DNA from: an uncultured Clostridia bacterium
GTDB lineage: Bacteria > Bacillota > Clostridia > UBA1212 > UBA1255
Reading direction: 5' to 3'
Length of the DNA stretch: 64,000 nucleotides
Assembly: GCA_904420095.1 (NCBI GenBank)
Contig: CAJFUB010000026.1
Location: 22,151-86,150, forward strand
A model generated the notes under the pieces. The model saw only the letters and a list, made by a program, of their open reading frames with translations, was not told where the DNA came from and did not search any database. The translations under genes were made by a program, and so were the position numbers. Shown here piece by piece: positions 17,236-26,174 of this stretch (its first letter is position 1; every line of letters starts with the position of its first letter).

Positions 17236-18210
17236 ATGAGCAGAGATGAAAAAAATAAACTCTGGAAGCGCATTACGGCAGCGTTGCTTTCTTTTCTGGC
17301 CTGCATGGCCTGCGGCACTGCGGCTGTGTTTGCCGATGAGAAGATTGATACGGAAGCGACCGCGTCCCTGACTGTTTTTTTCGGAAAAGACGGGGAAGGC
17401 TTTTCTAACGTGGAATTTCGTATCTATCGCGTAGCCGGCGGATCGGAAACAGGCGGCTATACCTTGTCGGGCGTTTTTCAGGATTATCCCGTCGTTCTGG
17501 AGGGACTGGACAGCTCCGGCTGGAGAGCCCTGGCGCAAACCCTGGACGCATATGCTGCGCGAGACGGCCTGCCGCCGCTCCAAACGAAAAGAACCGGCCG
17601 GGACGGACAGGCAGAATTCACGGGCTTAGCTGCCGGCCTGTATCTGATAAGGGGAGACCGGTATGTCGCGGGGGGAAAAACTTATACGCCGGAGCCGATG
17701 CTTGTAACGCTTCCCGTTCTTACACAAGAAAATGAGTGGAATTATAATGTTGAGGTTTCCTGTAAATTTGAAAGCGAGGATTCTTCTTCGGATCGCGTTC
17801 AGCGCAGCGTCCTGAAAATCTGGGAGGATGACGGGAATGAAAAAAATCGTCCGAAGGAGATTTCTGTACAGCTCTTGGAAAACGGTACGGTTGTGGATAC
17901 TGTGACTTTGCATGCGGAAAACAATTGGGAACATACATGGGAAAGCTTAACCGCCGATTCCAAATGGCAGGTCGCAGAAGCCGAGACTCCCGCGGGGTAT
18001 ACGGTTTCTGTGGCACAGGAGGGAACCGTCTTTGTGATGACTAATACCTATTCCGCCGGTCCGTCTTCCCCTCCGCCGAGCACGCCGCCGACGGCGCCGC
18101 AGACGGGAATGCTTTGGTGGCCGGTACCGCTGCTTGTCTGCGGCGGCCTGTTCCTTCTGGCGACAGGCTGTCTGATCCGGAGCCGGCGCGGTGAGCAGGA
18201 TGATGAATAA
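17236..18210 (+). CDS. Minor pilin/surface protein with Cna_B domain and APQTG sorting signal
   Basis: This 324-aa protein has a signal peptide (cleavage probably after VFA, about residue 33) and an N-terminal SpaA-like region with an RIYRVA strand and a GLYLIRGD strand. A Cna_B-type domain spans about 193-272 (VLKIWEDDGNEKNRP through ETPAGYTV). A Pro/Ser-rich stalk leads to a C-terminal signal whose pentapeptide reads APQTG (287-291) instead of LPXTG, followed by a hydrophobic helix and RSRRGEQDDE. It is probably a tip or basal subunit. Its end overlaps the start of the second sortase gene. Confidence 0.85.
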   Translation: MSRDEKNKLWKRITAALLSFLACMACGTAAVFADEKIDTEATASLTVFFGKDGEGFSNVEFRIYRVAGGSETGGYTLSGVFQDYPVVLEGLDSSGWRALAQTLDAYAARDGLPPLQTKRTGRDGQAEFTGLAAGLYLIRGDRYVAGGKTYTPEPMLVTLPVLTQENEWNYNVEVSCKFESEDSSSDRVQRSVLKIWEDDGNEKNRPKEISVQLLENGTVVDTVTLHAENNWEHTWESLTADSKWQVAEAETPAGYTVSVAQEGTVFVMTNTYSAGPSSPPPSTPPTAPQTGMLWWPVPLLVCGGLFLLATGCLIRSRRGEQDDE

Positions 18211-18898
18211 GAGTAAAAGGGGCGGAACCGTCCTCATCGCCTTAGGGCTGCTGTTGTTTGCGGCAGCCCTTCTTTTGATCGCCTATAATCTATTTGAGGA
18301 ACGGCGCGCCGGGGATGAGGCGCATAATGTGCTTAAGCAGCTGCAGCAGCAAATACAGAGTCCGGAGGCGTCTTCTGCGCCAGACAGAAATTCGGGCGCG
18401 GAAGCTCAACCGCCCGAGCCGGATCCCGACGGCGCAGCGCCTTCTGCGCCATCGGCCCCCCTGGAAAGTCCAGATTATATTTTAAATCCGAACAAGGAAA
18501 TGCCTGAAGCAGAAATAGAGGGGAATGGCTATATCGGCATTTTGGAAATTCCGGCGCTTGCGCTGTCCCTGCCGGTGATGAGCAAATGGAGCTATCCGAA
18601 GCTGAAAATTGCTCCGTGCCGTTACAGCGGCTCCGCTTATACAGGCAATTTGGTGATCGCCGCACATAATTACCGCACCCATTTCGGTCTGCTTGAGAGT
18701 CTTGAACCCGGCGCACAGGTAAAATTCACCGATGTGGAGGGAAACGTATTTTCCTACGAAATCGCGGAAACCGAAATCCTCGAACCGACCGCGATTGAAG
18801 AGCTGCTGAGCGACGAATGGAATTTAACGCTTTTTACCTGCACCTATGGCGGGCAGGCGCGCGTTGCGGTTCGGTGCAGAGCGATCGGTCTGAAGTAG
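18200..18898 (+). CDS. Second sortase (class D-like)
   Basis: A 232-aa sortase from the chosen ATG. One N-terminal membrane helix (about 10-27), then a Pro/Ala-rich spacer of about 60 residues (repeats of APSAP type), then the sortase domain. Catalytic residues are visible: His in AAHNYRTHFG, Cys in TLFTCTYGG and Arg in ARVAVRC. There is no C-terminal membrane helix, which separates it from class C; I assign class D-like. The start is ATG within the 3' end of the minor pilin gene; an in-frame GTG nine bases earlier is an alternative. It probably anchors the finished pilus or handles the APQTG signal. Confidence 0.8.
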   Translation: MMNKSKRGGTVLIALGLLLFAAALLLIAYNLFEERRAGDEAHNVLKQLQQQIQSPEASSAPDRNSGAEAQPPEPDPDGAAPSAPSAPLESPDYILNPNKEMPEAEIEGNGYIGILEIPALALSLPVMSKWSYPKLKIAPCRYSGSAYTGNLVIAAHNYRTHFGLLESLEPGAQVKFTDVEGNVFSYEIAETEILEPTAIEELLSDEWNLTLFTCTYGGQARVAVRCRAIGLK

Positions 18899-18922
18899 AC
18901 GGGCCGGCTCCGCGCGCATTTG

Positions 18923-18951
18923 TTGCGCTTGCAGGCGCGGTGTGTTAAAAT
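18923..18951 (+). promoter_or_regulatory. Promoter for dapF
   Basis: TTGCGC and TAAAAT are separated by exactly 17 bp, ending 37 bp before the dapF start codon. It separates the lysine genes from the pilus operon. Confidence 0.6.
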
Positions 18952-18988
18952 TTACCTTGATTCACACAGCAAGGAGCGGAGTGAGTGT

Positions 18989-19810
18989 ATGAGACTGGTA
19001 AAAATGCACGGCATCGGAAACGACTACGTTTTTGCAGACTGCATCAAAGAAAAAATGGAAAACCCCGCCGAGCTTGCCGTTCGGATATCAGACCGCCATT
19101 TCGGCGTCGGATCGGACGGACTCATTTTGATTTGTCCATCGGAACGGGCGGATTACGAAATGCGGGTATATAACGCAGACGGCTCTTATGCCCGGATGTG
19201 CGGCAACGGAATCCGCTGCGTGGGAAAATATTTATACGATAACGGCTATGTCCGAGGGGATACTGTTGCGATCGAATCGGGAGGAAGCGTAAAGCGGCTC
19301 CGGCTTCTGATCGAAAACGGGACCTGCACGGGCGCAAGAGTCGATATGGGAAAGCCGGAAAGCCCCTGCATTGCGGGGAGAAACGATTCTCATGCCGTAT
19401 TAAAAATCGGAGCCGAGGAGCATCGGCTGACGCTGGTTTCTGTCGGAAATCCCCATGCGGTGGAATTTGTAGAGGACACGGACCGCGTGGCGCTCGAGCA
19501 GATCGGGCCCCTGATCGAGCATCATGAGCTTTTCCCGGATCGGACAAACGTAGAGTTTGTACAGTGTATCGACGCGCATACGATCAAAATGCGCGTTTGG
19601 GAACGCGGCTCCGGAGAAACCTTTGCCTGTGGGACAGGAGCGGTAGCTTCTGCTGTTGCTTCGATTCTCGACGGTCGCTGCGAGGCGGGAGAAATTACGG
19701 TTCATTTGAAGGGCGGGGACCTTCGCATTGCTTGGGACGGAAAGGACGGTCCGGCGTTTATGGAGGGCCCGGCGTCTTATGTTTTTGAAATTAAAGATCT
19801 GCGGTTATAA
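18989..19810 (+). CDS. dapF: Diaminopimelate epimerase
   Basis: A 273-aa cofactor-independent epimerase that converts LL- to meso-diaminopimelate for peptidoglycan and lysine. The two active-site cysteines are in MCGNGIRC and in ETFACGTGA, at the expected spacing. The N-terminal MHGIGNDYVF is the family signature. The frame continues upstream, but MRLVKMHG is chosen because aaggag precedes it and it matches the family start. It is followed 29 bp later by dapL, so the two form the final steps of the DapL variant of the lysine pathway. Confidence 0.95.
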   Translation: MRLVKMHGIGNDYVFADCIKEKMENPAELAVRISDRHFGVGSDGLILICPSERADYEMRVYNADGSYARMCGNGIRCVGKYLYDNGYVRGDTVAIESGGSVKRLRLLIENGTCTGARVDMGKPESPCIAGRNDSHAVLKIGAEEHRLTLVSVGNPHAVEFVEDTDRVALEQIGPLIEHHELFPDRTNVEFVQCIDAHTIKMRVWERGSGETFACGTGAVASAVASILDGRCEAGEITVHLKGGDLRIAWDGKDGPAFMEGPASYVFEIKDLRL

Positions 19811-19839
19811 TATGAAAAGAAACGGGAGGATCGGATATT

Positions 19840-21066
19840 GTGGTTAAAATCAATGCAAATTATTTAAAACTGCCGGGGAGCTATCTGTTCAGCGATATCG
19901 CAAAGAAGGTCGGCGCGTATACCGCCGCCCACCCGGAAAAACCGATTATCAGGCTCGGCATCGGCGATGTTACACAGCCGCTTCCGCCTGCTGTGATCGA
20001 TGCGCTGCATAAGGCTGCGGATGAAATGGGCGCGGCGGAGACGTTCCGCGGCTACGGGCCGGAGCAGGGATATGCGTTTCTGCGGGAGCTGATTGCGGAA
20101 AACGATTATAAAGCGCGCGGGATCGCAATAGAAGCGGACGAGATTTTTATCAGCGACGGGTCAAAAAGCGATACAGGCAACATCGGTGATATTTTTTCGG
20201 TAGAGAATCGTGTTGCGGTATGCGATCCGGTTTACCCCGTATACGTGGACACAAACGCTATGGCGGGCCGCGCGGGAGAGTATCTTGCCGCGTCGGGAAA
20301 GTGGACCAATCTGATCTATATGCCGGGTACAGCCGAAAATCATTTCATACCGGAGCTTCCTTCCGGGGATCCGGCGCCCGATCTGATTTATCTGTGCTAT
20401 CCGAATAATCCGACCGGAACGATGATTTCGAAGGAAGCGCTCGGACGCTGGGTGGATTACGCGCTTGCAAACGGCGCCGTGATTCTTTACGATGCCGCAT
20501 ATGAGGCATATATTACGGAGCCCGGCCTTCCGCACAGCATTTACGAGATCGAGGGAGCGGACCGGTGCGCCATTGAGTTCCGAAGCTTTTCGAAGAACGC
20601 CGGATTTACGGGAACGCGGTGCGCCTTTACGGTCGTACCGAAGCGGCTTTGCGTAGACGGAACGCAGCTTCATTCGCTCTGGAACAGGCGTCAGACGACG
20701 AAGTTCAACGGCGTTCCGTACGTGATCCAGAGAGCCGCCGCCGCCGTTTATTCGCCGGAGGGAAAACAGCAGACGCAGCGGCTTGTTGCGTATTATCTCA
20801 ACAACGCGCGTCTGATTCGCGAGGGCCTGCAGAAAGCCGGCTACCGTGTGTGGGGCGGCGTCAACGCCCCGTACGTCTGGCTCAAGACGCCCGACGGCAT
20901 GAGCTCGTGGCAGTTCTTTGATTACCTGCTAGAAACGCTTGGCATTGTGGGAACGCCTGGCTGCGGCTTCGGACCAAGCGGAGAAGGATATTTCCGCCTG
21001 ACCGGCTTCGGCAGCACGGAGCTTACAAGGCAGGCAGTCGAGCGCATTATAAACGGAAAAATATAA
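19840..21066 (+). CDS. dapL: LL-diaminopimelate aminotransferase
   Basis: A 408-aa class I/II PLP-dependent aminotransferase of the DapL type, which makes LL-diaminopimelate directly from tetrahydrodipicolinate and glutamate, bypassing the acylated intermediates. The family N-terminus ([16 protein letters not shown]) fixes the GTG start, preceded by gggagg. Visible motifs are [29 protein letters not shown] and the PLP lysine in [13 protein letters not shown]. The length fits the family (~410 aa). It forms a unit with dapF. Confidence 0.95.
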   Translation: MVKINANYLKLPGSYLFSDIAKKVGAYTAAHPEKPIIRLGIGDVTQPLPPAVIDALHKAADEMGAAETFRGYGPEQGYAFLRELIAENDYKARGIAIEADEIFISDGSKSDTGNIGDIFSVENRVAVCDPVYPVYVDTNAMAGRAGEYLAASGKWTNLIYMPGTAENHFIPELPSGDPAPDLIYLCYPNNPTGTMISKEALGRWVDYALANGAVILYDAAYEAYITEPGLPHSIYEIEGADRCAIEFRSFSKNAGFTGTRCAFTVVPKRLCVDGTQLHSLWNRRQTTKFNGVPYVIQRAAAAVYSPEGKQQTQRLVAYYLNNARLIREGLQKAGYRVWGGVNAPYVWLKTPDGMSSWQFFDYLLETLGIVGTPGCGFGPSGEGYFRLTGFGSTELTRQAVERIINGKI

Positions 21067-21080
21067 AGGAGGATCAGGAA

Positions 21081-21791
21081 ATGAGAGATTCGTTGGAACG
21101 GGAGCTGAAAGAAAATTCATATCCCGGAAGAGGCATCGTGATCGGAAGGTCGGAAGACGGAAAGAATGCCGTTGCCGCTTATTTCATTATGGGCAGGAGC
21201 GTCAACAGCAGAAATCGTATTTTTGTGGAGGACGGAGAGGGAATCCGTACACAGGCGTTTGATCCCTCGAAGCTGAGCGACCCGAGCCTGATCATTTATG
21301 CGCCGGTTCGCGTGATGGGCAATAAAACCATCGTAACAAACGGAGACCAGACCGATACGATCTATGAACTGATGGATCGGCAGCAGACCTTTGAACAGGC
21401 GCTGCGCACGAGAGAATTTGAGCCGGACGCGCCGAATTATACGCCGAGAATTTCAGGAATTCTGCATGTAGGGGACGGAAAATATAATTTTGCAATGTCG
21501 ATCCTTAAAACAAACTGCGGAAATCCGGAGAGCTGCTGCCGCTACACGTTCGCTTATGAAAATCCTGCGCCCGGTGCCGGGAGACTGATCCACACATATC
21601 GGGGGGACGGCGATCCGCTTCCGAGCTTCGAAGGCGAGCCGAAGCCGGTCCGGATCGAAGGGACAATCGACGATTTCACCGCAATGCTTTGGAGCAGTCT
21701 AAACGAAGAAAATAAAGTGTCTTTATTTGTGCGGTATATCGATATTCTAACGGGAGGCTACGAAACCCGCATTGTCAATAAGAACTGCTAG
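21081..21791 (+). CDS. purO: IMP cyclohydrolase (PurO-type)
   Basis: This 236-aa protein matches the PurO/COG3363 IMP cyclohydrolase family, which closes the purine ring (FAICAR to IMP). Characteristic pieces are the N-terminal YPGRGIVIGRS and AAYFIMGRSVNSRNR, VTNGDQTD in the middle, and TPRISGI. It has no MGS-like domain as in the bifunctional PurH. It is 14 bp after dapL and 11 bp before the formyltransferase gene, so both end steps of IMP synthesis are encoded by separate adjacent genes, a layout known from several Clostridia. Confidence 0.9.
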   Translation: MRDSLERELKENSYPGRGIVIGRSEDGKNAVAAYFIMGRSVNSRNRIFVEDGEGIRTQAFDPSKLSDPSLIIYAPVRVMGNKTIVTNGDQTDTIYELMDRQQTFEQALRTREFEPDAPNYTPRISGILHVGDGKYNFAMSILKTNCGNPESCCRYTFAYENPAPGAGRLIHTYRGDGDPLPSFEGEPKPVRIEGTIDDFTAMLWSSLNEENKVSLFVRYIDILTGGYETRIVNKNC

Positions 21792-21802
21792 GAGGGCGCG
21801 TT

Positions 21803-22984
21803 ATGAAAGAGCTGGAACTGAAATACGGCTGTAATCCGAATCAGAAGCCGTCGCGGATTTTTATGAAAAACGGAGGAGAACTGCCGGTCAAAGTCTTGTC
21901 CGGACGACCGGGCTATATCAATTTATTGGACGCTTTAAACGGCTGGCAGCTCGTAAAGGAGCTGAAGCAGGCCACAGGAATTGCTGCGGCGACGTCCTTT
22001 AAGCATGTTTCTCCGGCGGGAGCTGCAATCGGACTTCCGCTCTCTGACATCGAACGGAAAATTTATTGGGCGGATGATTTGAATATGGATTTTACGCCGC
22101 TTGCCAATGCTTACGCGCGGGCGAGAGGCGCGGACCGCATGTCTTCCTTCGGTGATTTTATTTCCCTGTCCGATCCATGCGACAAAGAGACGGCGACGCT
22201 GATCCGGCGGGAGGTCTCTGACGGCGTAATTGCGCCGGGCTATGAACCCGAAGCGCTTGCGATTCTGAAGGAAAAGAAGAACGGCGCTTATACCGTTCTT
22301 GAGATCGATCCGAATTATGCTCCTGCGCCGGTCGAGCAGAAGGATGTGTTCGGCATTACGTTTGAACAGGGCCGGAACGAGCTGAAAATCGACGACTCAC
22401 TTTTTTCAAATATCGTGACGAAAAACCGGGAGCTTCCGGAAAACGCGAAAACCGATCTGACAATCGCGCTGATTACCTTAAAATATACGCAGTCCAATTC
22501 CGTATGCTATGTGAAGGGCGGACAGGCAATCGGGATCGGCGCGGGGCAGCAGTCCCGCATTCACTGCACGCGTCTGGCGGGCAGCAAGGCGGATAACTGG
22601 TTCCTGCGGCAGTCGCCCCAGGTGCTCGAACTCCGGTTTGTGGATCATATTAAACGCGCCGACCGGGACAACGCCATCGATTTGTATATTGGAGAGGATT
22701 ATATGGATGTGCTTGCCGAGGGCAAGTGGCAGAATATTTTCAAAGTCCGTCCGGAGGTATTCACGCAGGAAGAAAAGCGCGCGTGGCTGGCGCAGAACTC
22801 GAATGTGGCGCTTGGCTCGGATGCGTTCTTCCCGTTTGGAGACAATATAGAACGGGCCCACAGAAGCGGCGTCCGATATGTAGCGGAGCCGGGCGGCTCC
22901 ATTCGAGACGATCATGTGATCGAAACGTGTAATCAATACGGAATGGTGATGTGCTTCACCGGAATCCGTCTGTTCCATCATTAA
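21803..22984 (+). CDS. purH: AICAR formyltransferase, stand-alone
   Basis: This 393-aa protein is the AICAR transformylase domain of PurH without the N-terminal cyclohydrolase domain. It transfers the formyl group of 10-formyl-THF to AICAR. Motifs include KYGCNPNQKPS at the start, TSFKHVSPAGAAIG (the active-site Lys-His pair), YTQSNSVCYVKGGQAIGIGAGQQSRIHCTRLA, and the C-terminal GSIRDDHVIETCNQYGM. It complements the PurO-type gene just upstream. The formyl donor is made by formate-THF ligase, which is also present in this window. Confidence 0.93.
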   Translation: MKELELKYGCNPNQKPSRIFMKNGGELPVKVLSGRPGYINLLDALNGWQLVKELKQATGIAAATSFKHVSPAGAAIGLPLSDIERKIYWADDLNMDFTPLANAYARARGADRMSSFGDFISLSDPCDKETATLIRREVSDGVIAPGYEPEALAILKEKKNGAYTVLEIDPNYAPAPVEQKDVFGITFEQGRNELKIDDSLFSNIVTKNRELPENAKTDLTIALITLKYTQSNSVCYVKGGQAIGIGAGQQSRIHCTRLAGSKADNWFLRQSPQVLELRFVDHIKRADRDNAIDLYIGEDYMDVLAEGKWQNIFKVRPEVFTQEEKRAWLAQNSNVALGSDAFFPFGDNIERAHRSGVRYVAEPGGSIRDDHVIETCNQYGMVMCFTGIRLFHH

Positions 22985-23004
22985 AATGAGCTTGTCGGGA
23001 GCAA

Positions 23005-23757
23005 TCAGGTTCCTTTGCAGAATACGTGATTTCCGATTGTGACAGAGATCGGCAGGGATTTGATCCATTGGTTGGTTGCAGTTCTGGGATTGTAATAATA
23101 CAGGCAGCCATACGTCGGATCCCAGCCGTTCATTGCATCCTGGGCAGCCTGATATGCCGTGGAATCCGGCGTCAGATTGATCTGACCGTCGGATACGACG
23201 TCGAACGCACCGGCCTGATACACCACGCCCGCTACGGTTTTCGGGAAGCGAGAGTCGCGGACACGGTTCAGAATAACAGCGCCTACTGCGACCTGGCCGG
23301 CATACGGTTCTCCCCGGGCCTCTCCGTAGATCGCCCTTGCCAGAAGGTTCAGATCGCTGGAAGAGCTGGAAGAGGAGGAACTCGAAGTGCTTGCAATGCC
23401 CATTGCGGCAAGCGTGTTTTTCCCTGCAATCCCGTCGACGGTCAGGCCGTTCGTCCTTTGAAAATACCGGACGGCCTCCTCCGTCAATTTTCCGTAGATG
23501 CCGTCGACAGAACCGGTATAATATCCCCAATTTTTCAGCTTTTTCTGAATATTAATAACTTCCGTACCCGTGGAGCCGCGTTTGGACAATACCTCTGAAA
23601 TCCCTTCCGCCGCATATTCGGAAGCAACAGCGGTTTTGATATTCAAACGATACAGCCCGACCGCAGAGAGCGACAGCACGAGCGCCGAGGCGAATACGGC
23701 CGCGAGATACGTCAGATCGCGTTTGGGTTTTTCTCTATTTATGGATTTATTTTTCAA
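23005..23757 (-). CDS. sleB: Spore cortex-lytic / cell wall hydrolase SleB
   Basis: A 250-aa exported hydrolase. It has a basic N-terminus and one membrane helix/signal segment (about 17-38), a peptidoglycan-binding_1 domain (about 60-115, with LKNWGYYTGSVDGIYG and VDGIAGKNTLAAMG), a Ser-rich linker, and a hydrolase_2 (SleB) domain starting LLARAIYGEARGEPYAGQVAVGAVILNRV, with the catalytic Glu in GEARGE. SleB degrades spore cortex during germination, which indicates a spore former. I prefer the TTG start because gaggtg lies 6 bp upstream; a GTG three codons earlier is the alternative. It converges on purH with only 20 bp between stops. Confidence 0.88.
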   Translation of the reverse strand: MKNKSINREKPKRDLTYLAAVFASALVLSLSAVGLYRLNIKTAVASEYAAEGISEVLSKRGSTGTEVINIQKKLKNWGYYTGSVDGIYGKLTEEAVRYFQRTNGLTVDGIAGKNTLAAMGIASTSSSSSSSSSSDLNLLARAIYGEARGEPYAGQVAVGAVILNRVRDSRFPKTVAGVVYQAGAFDVVSDGQINLTPDSTAYQAAQDAMNGWDPTYGCLYYYNPRTATNQWIKSLPISVTIGNHVFCKGT

Positions 23758-23778
23758 TTTTAACACCTCAAATCAATG

Positions 23779-23796
23779 AAATATCCTTTGATATTT
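23779..23796. promoter_or_regulatory. Perfect palindrome in the sleB-glf divergent gap
   Basis: A 7-bp perfect inverted repeat (aaatatc / gatattt) with a 4-nt spacer lies just upstream of sleB in the 200-bp divergent intergenic region. The geometry suits a dimeric repressor site, but no regulator can be named. Confidence 0.35.
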
Positions 23797-23966
23797 ACGT
23801 CGTTATTCTGCGCTTCCGGGAATTGATCCATACAAGAAAAATCTGGTGATTTTTTGCGGATTTTTATATAAAATCAAAATGAGGTTATAATACGGACAGG
23901 CAGTATTCCATTTTCAAGGGATCTATGGTAAACTTTGCTACGTACAAAATGCTGAAGGAGTCTGTT

Positions 23967-25076
23967 ATGCGGGAATATGATTATCTGATCGTGGGCAGCG
24001 GTCTGTTCGGAGCGGTTTTTGCGCACGAAGCGTCCAAAAAAGGGAAAAAGTGCCTGGTAATCGAAAAGCGCGATCATACCGGAGGAAATATATATTGTGA
24101 AGAAATCAACGGCATCACGGTACACAAATACGGTGCGCACATTTTTCATACGAACAGCCGCAGGGTATGGAATTACGTAAACGATCTATGCGAATTTAAC
24201 AGATACACAAATTCCCCTATTGCGAATTATCATGGCGAGCTTTACAATATGCCGTTTAACATGAACACTTTTAACAAATTGTGGGGTGTTGTTACGCCTG
24301 CGGAGGCGCAGCGAAAAATCGCAGAGCAACGGACTGCGGTGAGCGGGGAACCGTCGAATCTCGAGGAACAGGCGATTCGTCTCGTCGGAACAGATCTGTA
24401 CGAGAAGCTCGTTAAAGGCTATACCGAAAAACAGTGGGGCAGGGATTGTAAAGATCTGCCTGCCTTCATCATCAAAAGGCTTCCGGTCCGCTTTACGTAT
24501 GATAACAATTATTTTAACGATCCGTTCCAGGGAATCCCGGAGGGCGGATACAACCGAATCACGGACAAGCTGCTGGACGGCGCGGAGGTCCGGCTCCGCG
24601 TGGATTTCAACGTTACGCCGGAAAATCGCGCGTATTATAAAAGCCTTGCCGAAAAAACAGTGTATACCGGTACGATCGACTCCTATTTCGATTATCGGTT
24701 CGGCGCGCTGGAATACCGAAGTCTGAGATTTGAAACGGAGGCCCTGGATGAGGAAAATTACCAGGGTGTTGCGGTAATGAATTTTACCGATCGCCAGACG
24801 CCGTATACGCGGATTATCGAGCATAAGCATTTTGCCTTTGGCACGCAGCCGGGGACGGTGATTACCAAAGAATATCCGGCGGACTGGGCTCCTGGGAAGG
24901 AACCGTACTATCCCGTCAACGATGCGAAAAATCAGGAGCTATACCAAAAGTACGCGGAGGCGGCGGCGCAGGAGCCGGATGTGATCTTCGGAGGACGGCT
25001 CGCCGAATACAAATATTACGATATGGACAAGGTCATAGCGTCCGCACTGGACGCCGCGGCGGCGGAGGGACTTTGA
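23967..25076 (+). CDS. glf: UDP-galactopyranose mutase (copy 1)
   Basis: A 369-aa FAD enzyme converting UDP-galactopyranose to UDP-galactofuranose. The N-terminal Rossmann motif VGSGLFGAVFAHEA, the KYGAHIFHT segment, GYTEKQWGRDCKDLP with catalytic arginines, and the C-terminal GRLAEYKYYDMD are all present. The start at MREYDYLI is chosen because aaggag precedes it. It opens an eight-gene polysaccharide operon, implying a galactofuranose-containing glycan. A second, diverged copy lies in the capsule operon at about 51 kb. Confidence 0.95.
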   Translation: MREYDYLIVGSGLFGAVFAHEASKKGKKCLVIEKRDHTGGNIYCEEINGITVHKYGAHIFHTNSRRVWNYVNDLCEFNRYTNSPIANYHGELYNMPFNMNTFNKLWGVVTPAEAQRKIAEQRTAVSGEPSNLEEQAIRLVGTDLYEKLVKGYTEKQWGRDCKDLPAFIIKRLPVRFTYDNNYFNDPFQGIPEGGYNRITDKLLDGAEVRLRVDFNVTPENRAYYKSLAEKTVYTGTIDSYFDYRFGALEYRSLRFETEALDEENYQGVAVMNFTDRQTPYTRIIEHKHFAFGTQPGTVITKEYPADWAPGKEPYYPVNDAKNQELYQKYAEAAAQEPDVIFGGRLAEYKYYDMDKVIASALDAAAAEGL

Positions 25077-26161
25077 TGGAAGCGGTGCGGGAACCCGGCA
25101 TCAGCGTGATCATGCCGGTATATAAAGTGGAAAAATACGTGGGGAAAGCAATCGAGAGCATTCTTTCCCAAACGATGAGCGATTTCGAATTCATTATCGT
25201 AGACGACGGAACTCCTGACAGAAGCGGTGAAATCTGTGACGAGTATGCTGCAAAGGACAGCAGAATCCAGGTCATTCACAAAGAAAACGGAGGCGCGCCG
25301 AGCGCGCGGAACCGCGCGATTGATATCGCAAGGGGAAAATATTTTTATTTTATGGATTCCGATGATTGGGCGGAACCGTCCATGCTCGAAGACATGTACC
25401 GTCTGGCGGAGGAACACGGCGCGCAGCTCGTTGTAACGGGTTATTATATCGATACGTATTACGGCGACGGCGATACGGAAAAATATACGCAGCTCCAAAC
25501 GGCGGAGGACGCCGTTTACGAAACGCAGGAGGCCTTTCGGGAAAGCGCATACACGCTTTTCGACCGGAATCTTCTTTATACGCCGTGGAATAAGCTCTAC
25601 CGTTCCTCATATCTTCAGGAGAACGGGCTGCGCTTCCCCGAAACCTGGATGGACGATTTCCCGTTTAATCTTTCTGTTGTAAGGGAGGTTGAAAGCGTCG
25701 TGGTTTCTTCCAAAGCCTACTATCACTTTATGCGTGCCAGAGCCGAGAGCGAAACGGCAAAATATAGAAGCAATCTGTATGAAAAACGGGAAGAAGAACA
25801 CGACTGGATGTTGGACCTTTATCGGTACTGGAACATCCGGAATGACGCCGCCCGCGCCGCAAGCATGGAAATGGTCTTCCGGCGCTACGCAGAACGCATC
25901 GTTGGCTGCATTGAAAATGTAACAAATCCAAATTGTACGCTTTCTTCGAAGGAACGAAAAGCAGAAATTCGCAGGATCCTCGAAAATCCGCGCGTTTCAG
26001 AGGCGCTCTCCCACGCGCGTCCTAAATCGGCCTATATGCGGCTGATGCTTCTTCCAGTAAAATGGAAAAACGTGACGCTCTGTTATGCCGAAGGCATTTT
26101 TATTTCCGCCGTCAAACGAAGGCATGTCAAAACATTTGCAAAATTGAAGGCAAATCGCTGA
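25076..26161 (+). CDS. Family 2 glycosyltransferase
   Basis: A 361-aa GT-A fold GT2. The N-terminal domain has VIMPVYKVEKYVGKAIESIL, the nucleotide-binding FIIVDDGTPDRSGE and the metal-binding DSDD (FYFMDSDDW). The C-terminal half is helical with NKLYRSSYL and a DDFPFNL segment typical of capsule/EPS GT2s. Its ATG overlaps the glf stop (TGATG), and ggagg precedes it, so translation is coupled. No membrane helix; acts at the cytoplasmic membrane on lipid-linked sugars. The sugar transferred cannot be predicted. Confidence 0.88.
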   Translation: MEAVREPGISVIMPVYKVEKYVGKAIESILSQTMSDFEFIIVDDGTPDRSGEICDEYAAKDSRIQVIHKENGGAPSARNRAIDIARGKYFYFMDSDDWAEPSMLEDMYRLAEEHGAQLVVTGYYIDTYYGDGDTEKYTQLQTAEDAVYETQEAFRESAYTLFDRNLLYTPWNKLYRSSYLQENGLRFPETWMDDFPFNLSVVREVESVVVSSKAYYHFMRARAESETAKYRSNLYEKREEEHDWMLDLYRYWNIRNDAARAASMEMVFRRYAERIVGCIENVTNPNCTLSSKERKAEIRRILENPRVSEALSHARPKSAYMRLMLLPVKWKNVTLCYAEGIFISAVKRRHVKTFAKLKANR

Positions 26162-26174
26162 AGGAGAGGAAGGA

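Noticed and set aside
22478..23530. 350-codon minus-strand frame across purH and sleB
   Set aside because: It overlaps two clear genes, is Arg-rich and carries no recognisable motif.
23770..23820. Sigma-G promoter for sleB
   Set aside because: A forespore promoter is expected, but I could not find a -35/-10 pair at the correct spacing.
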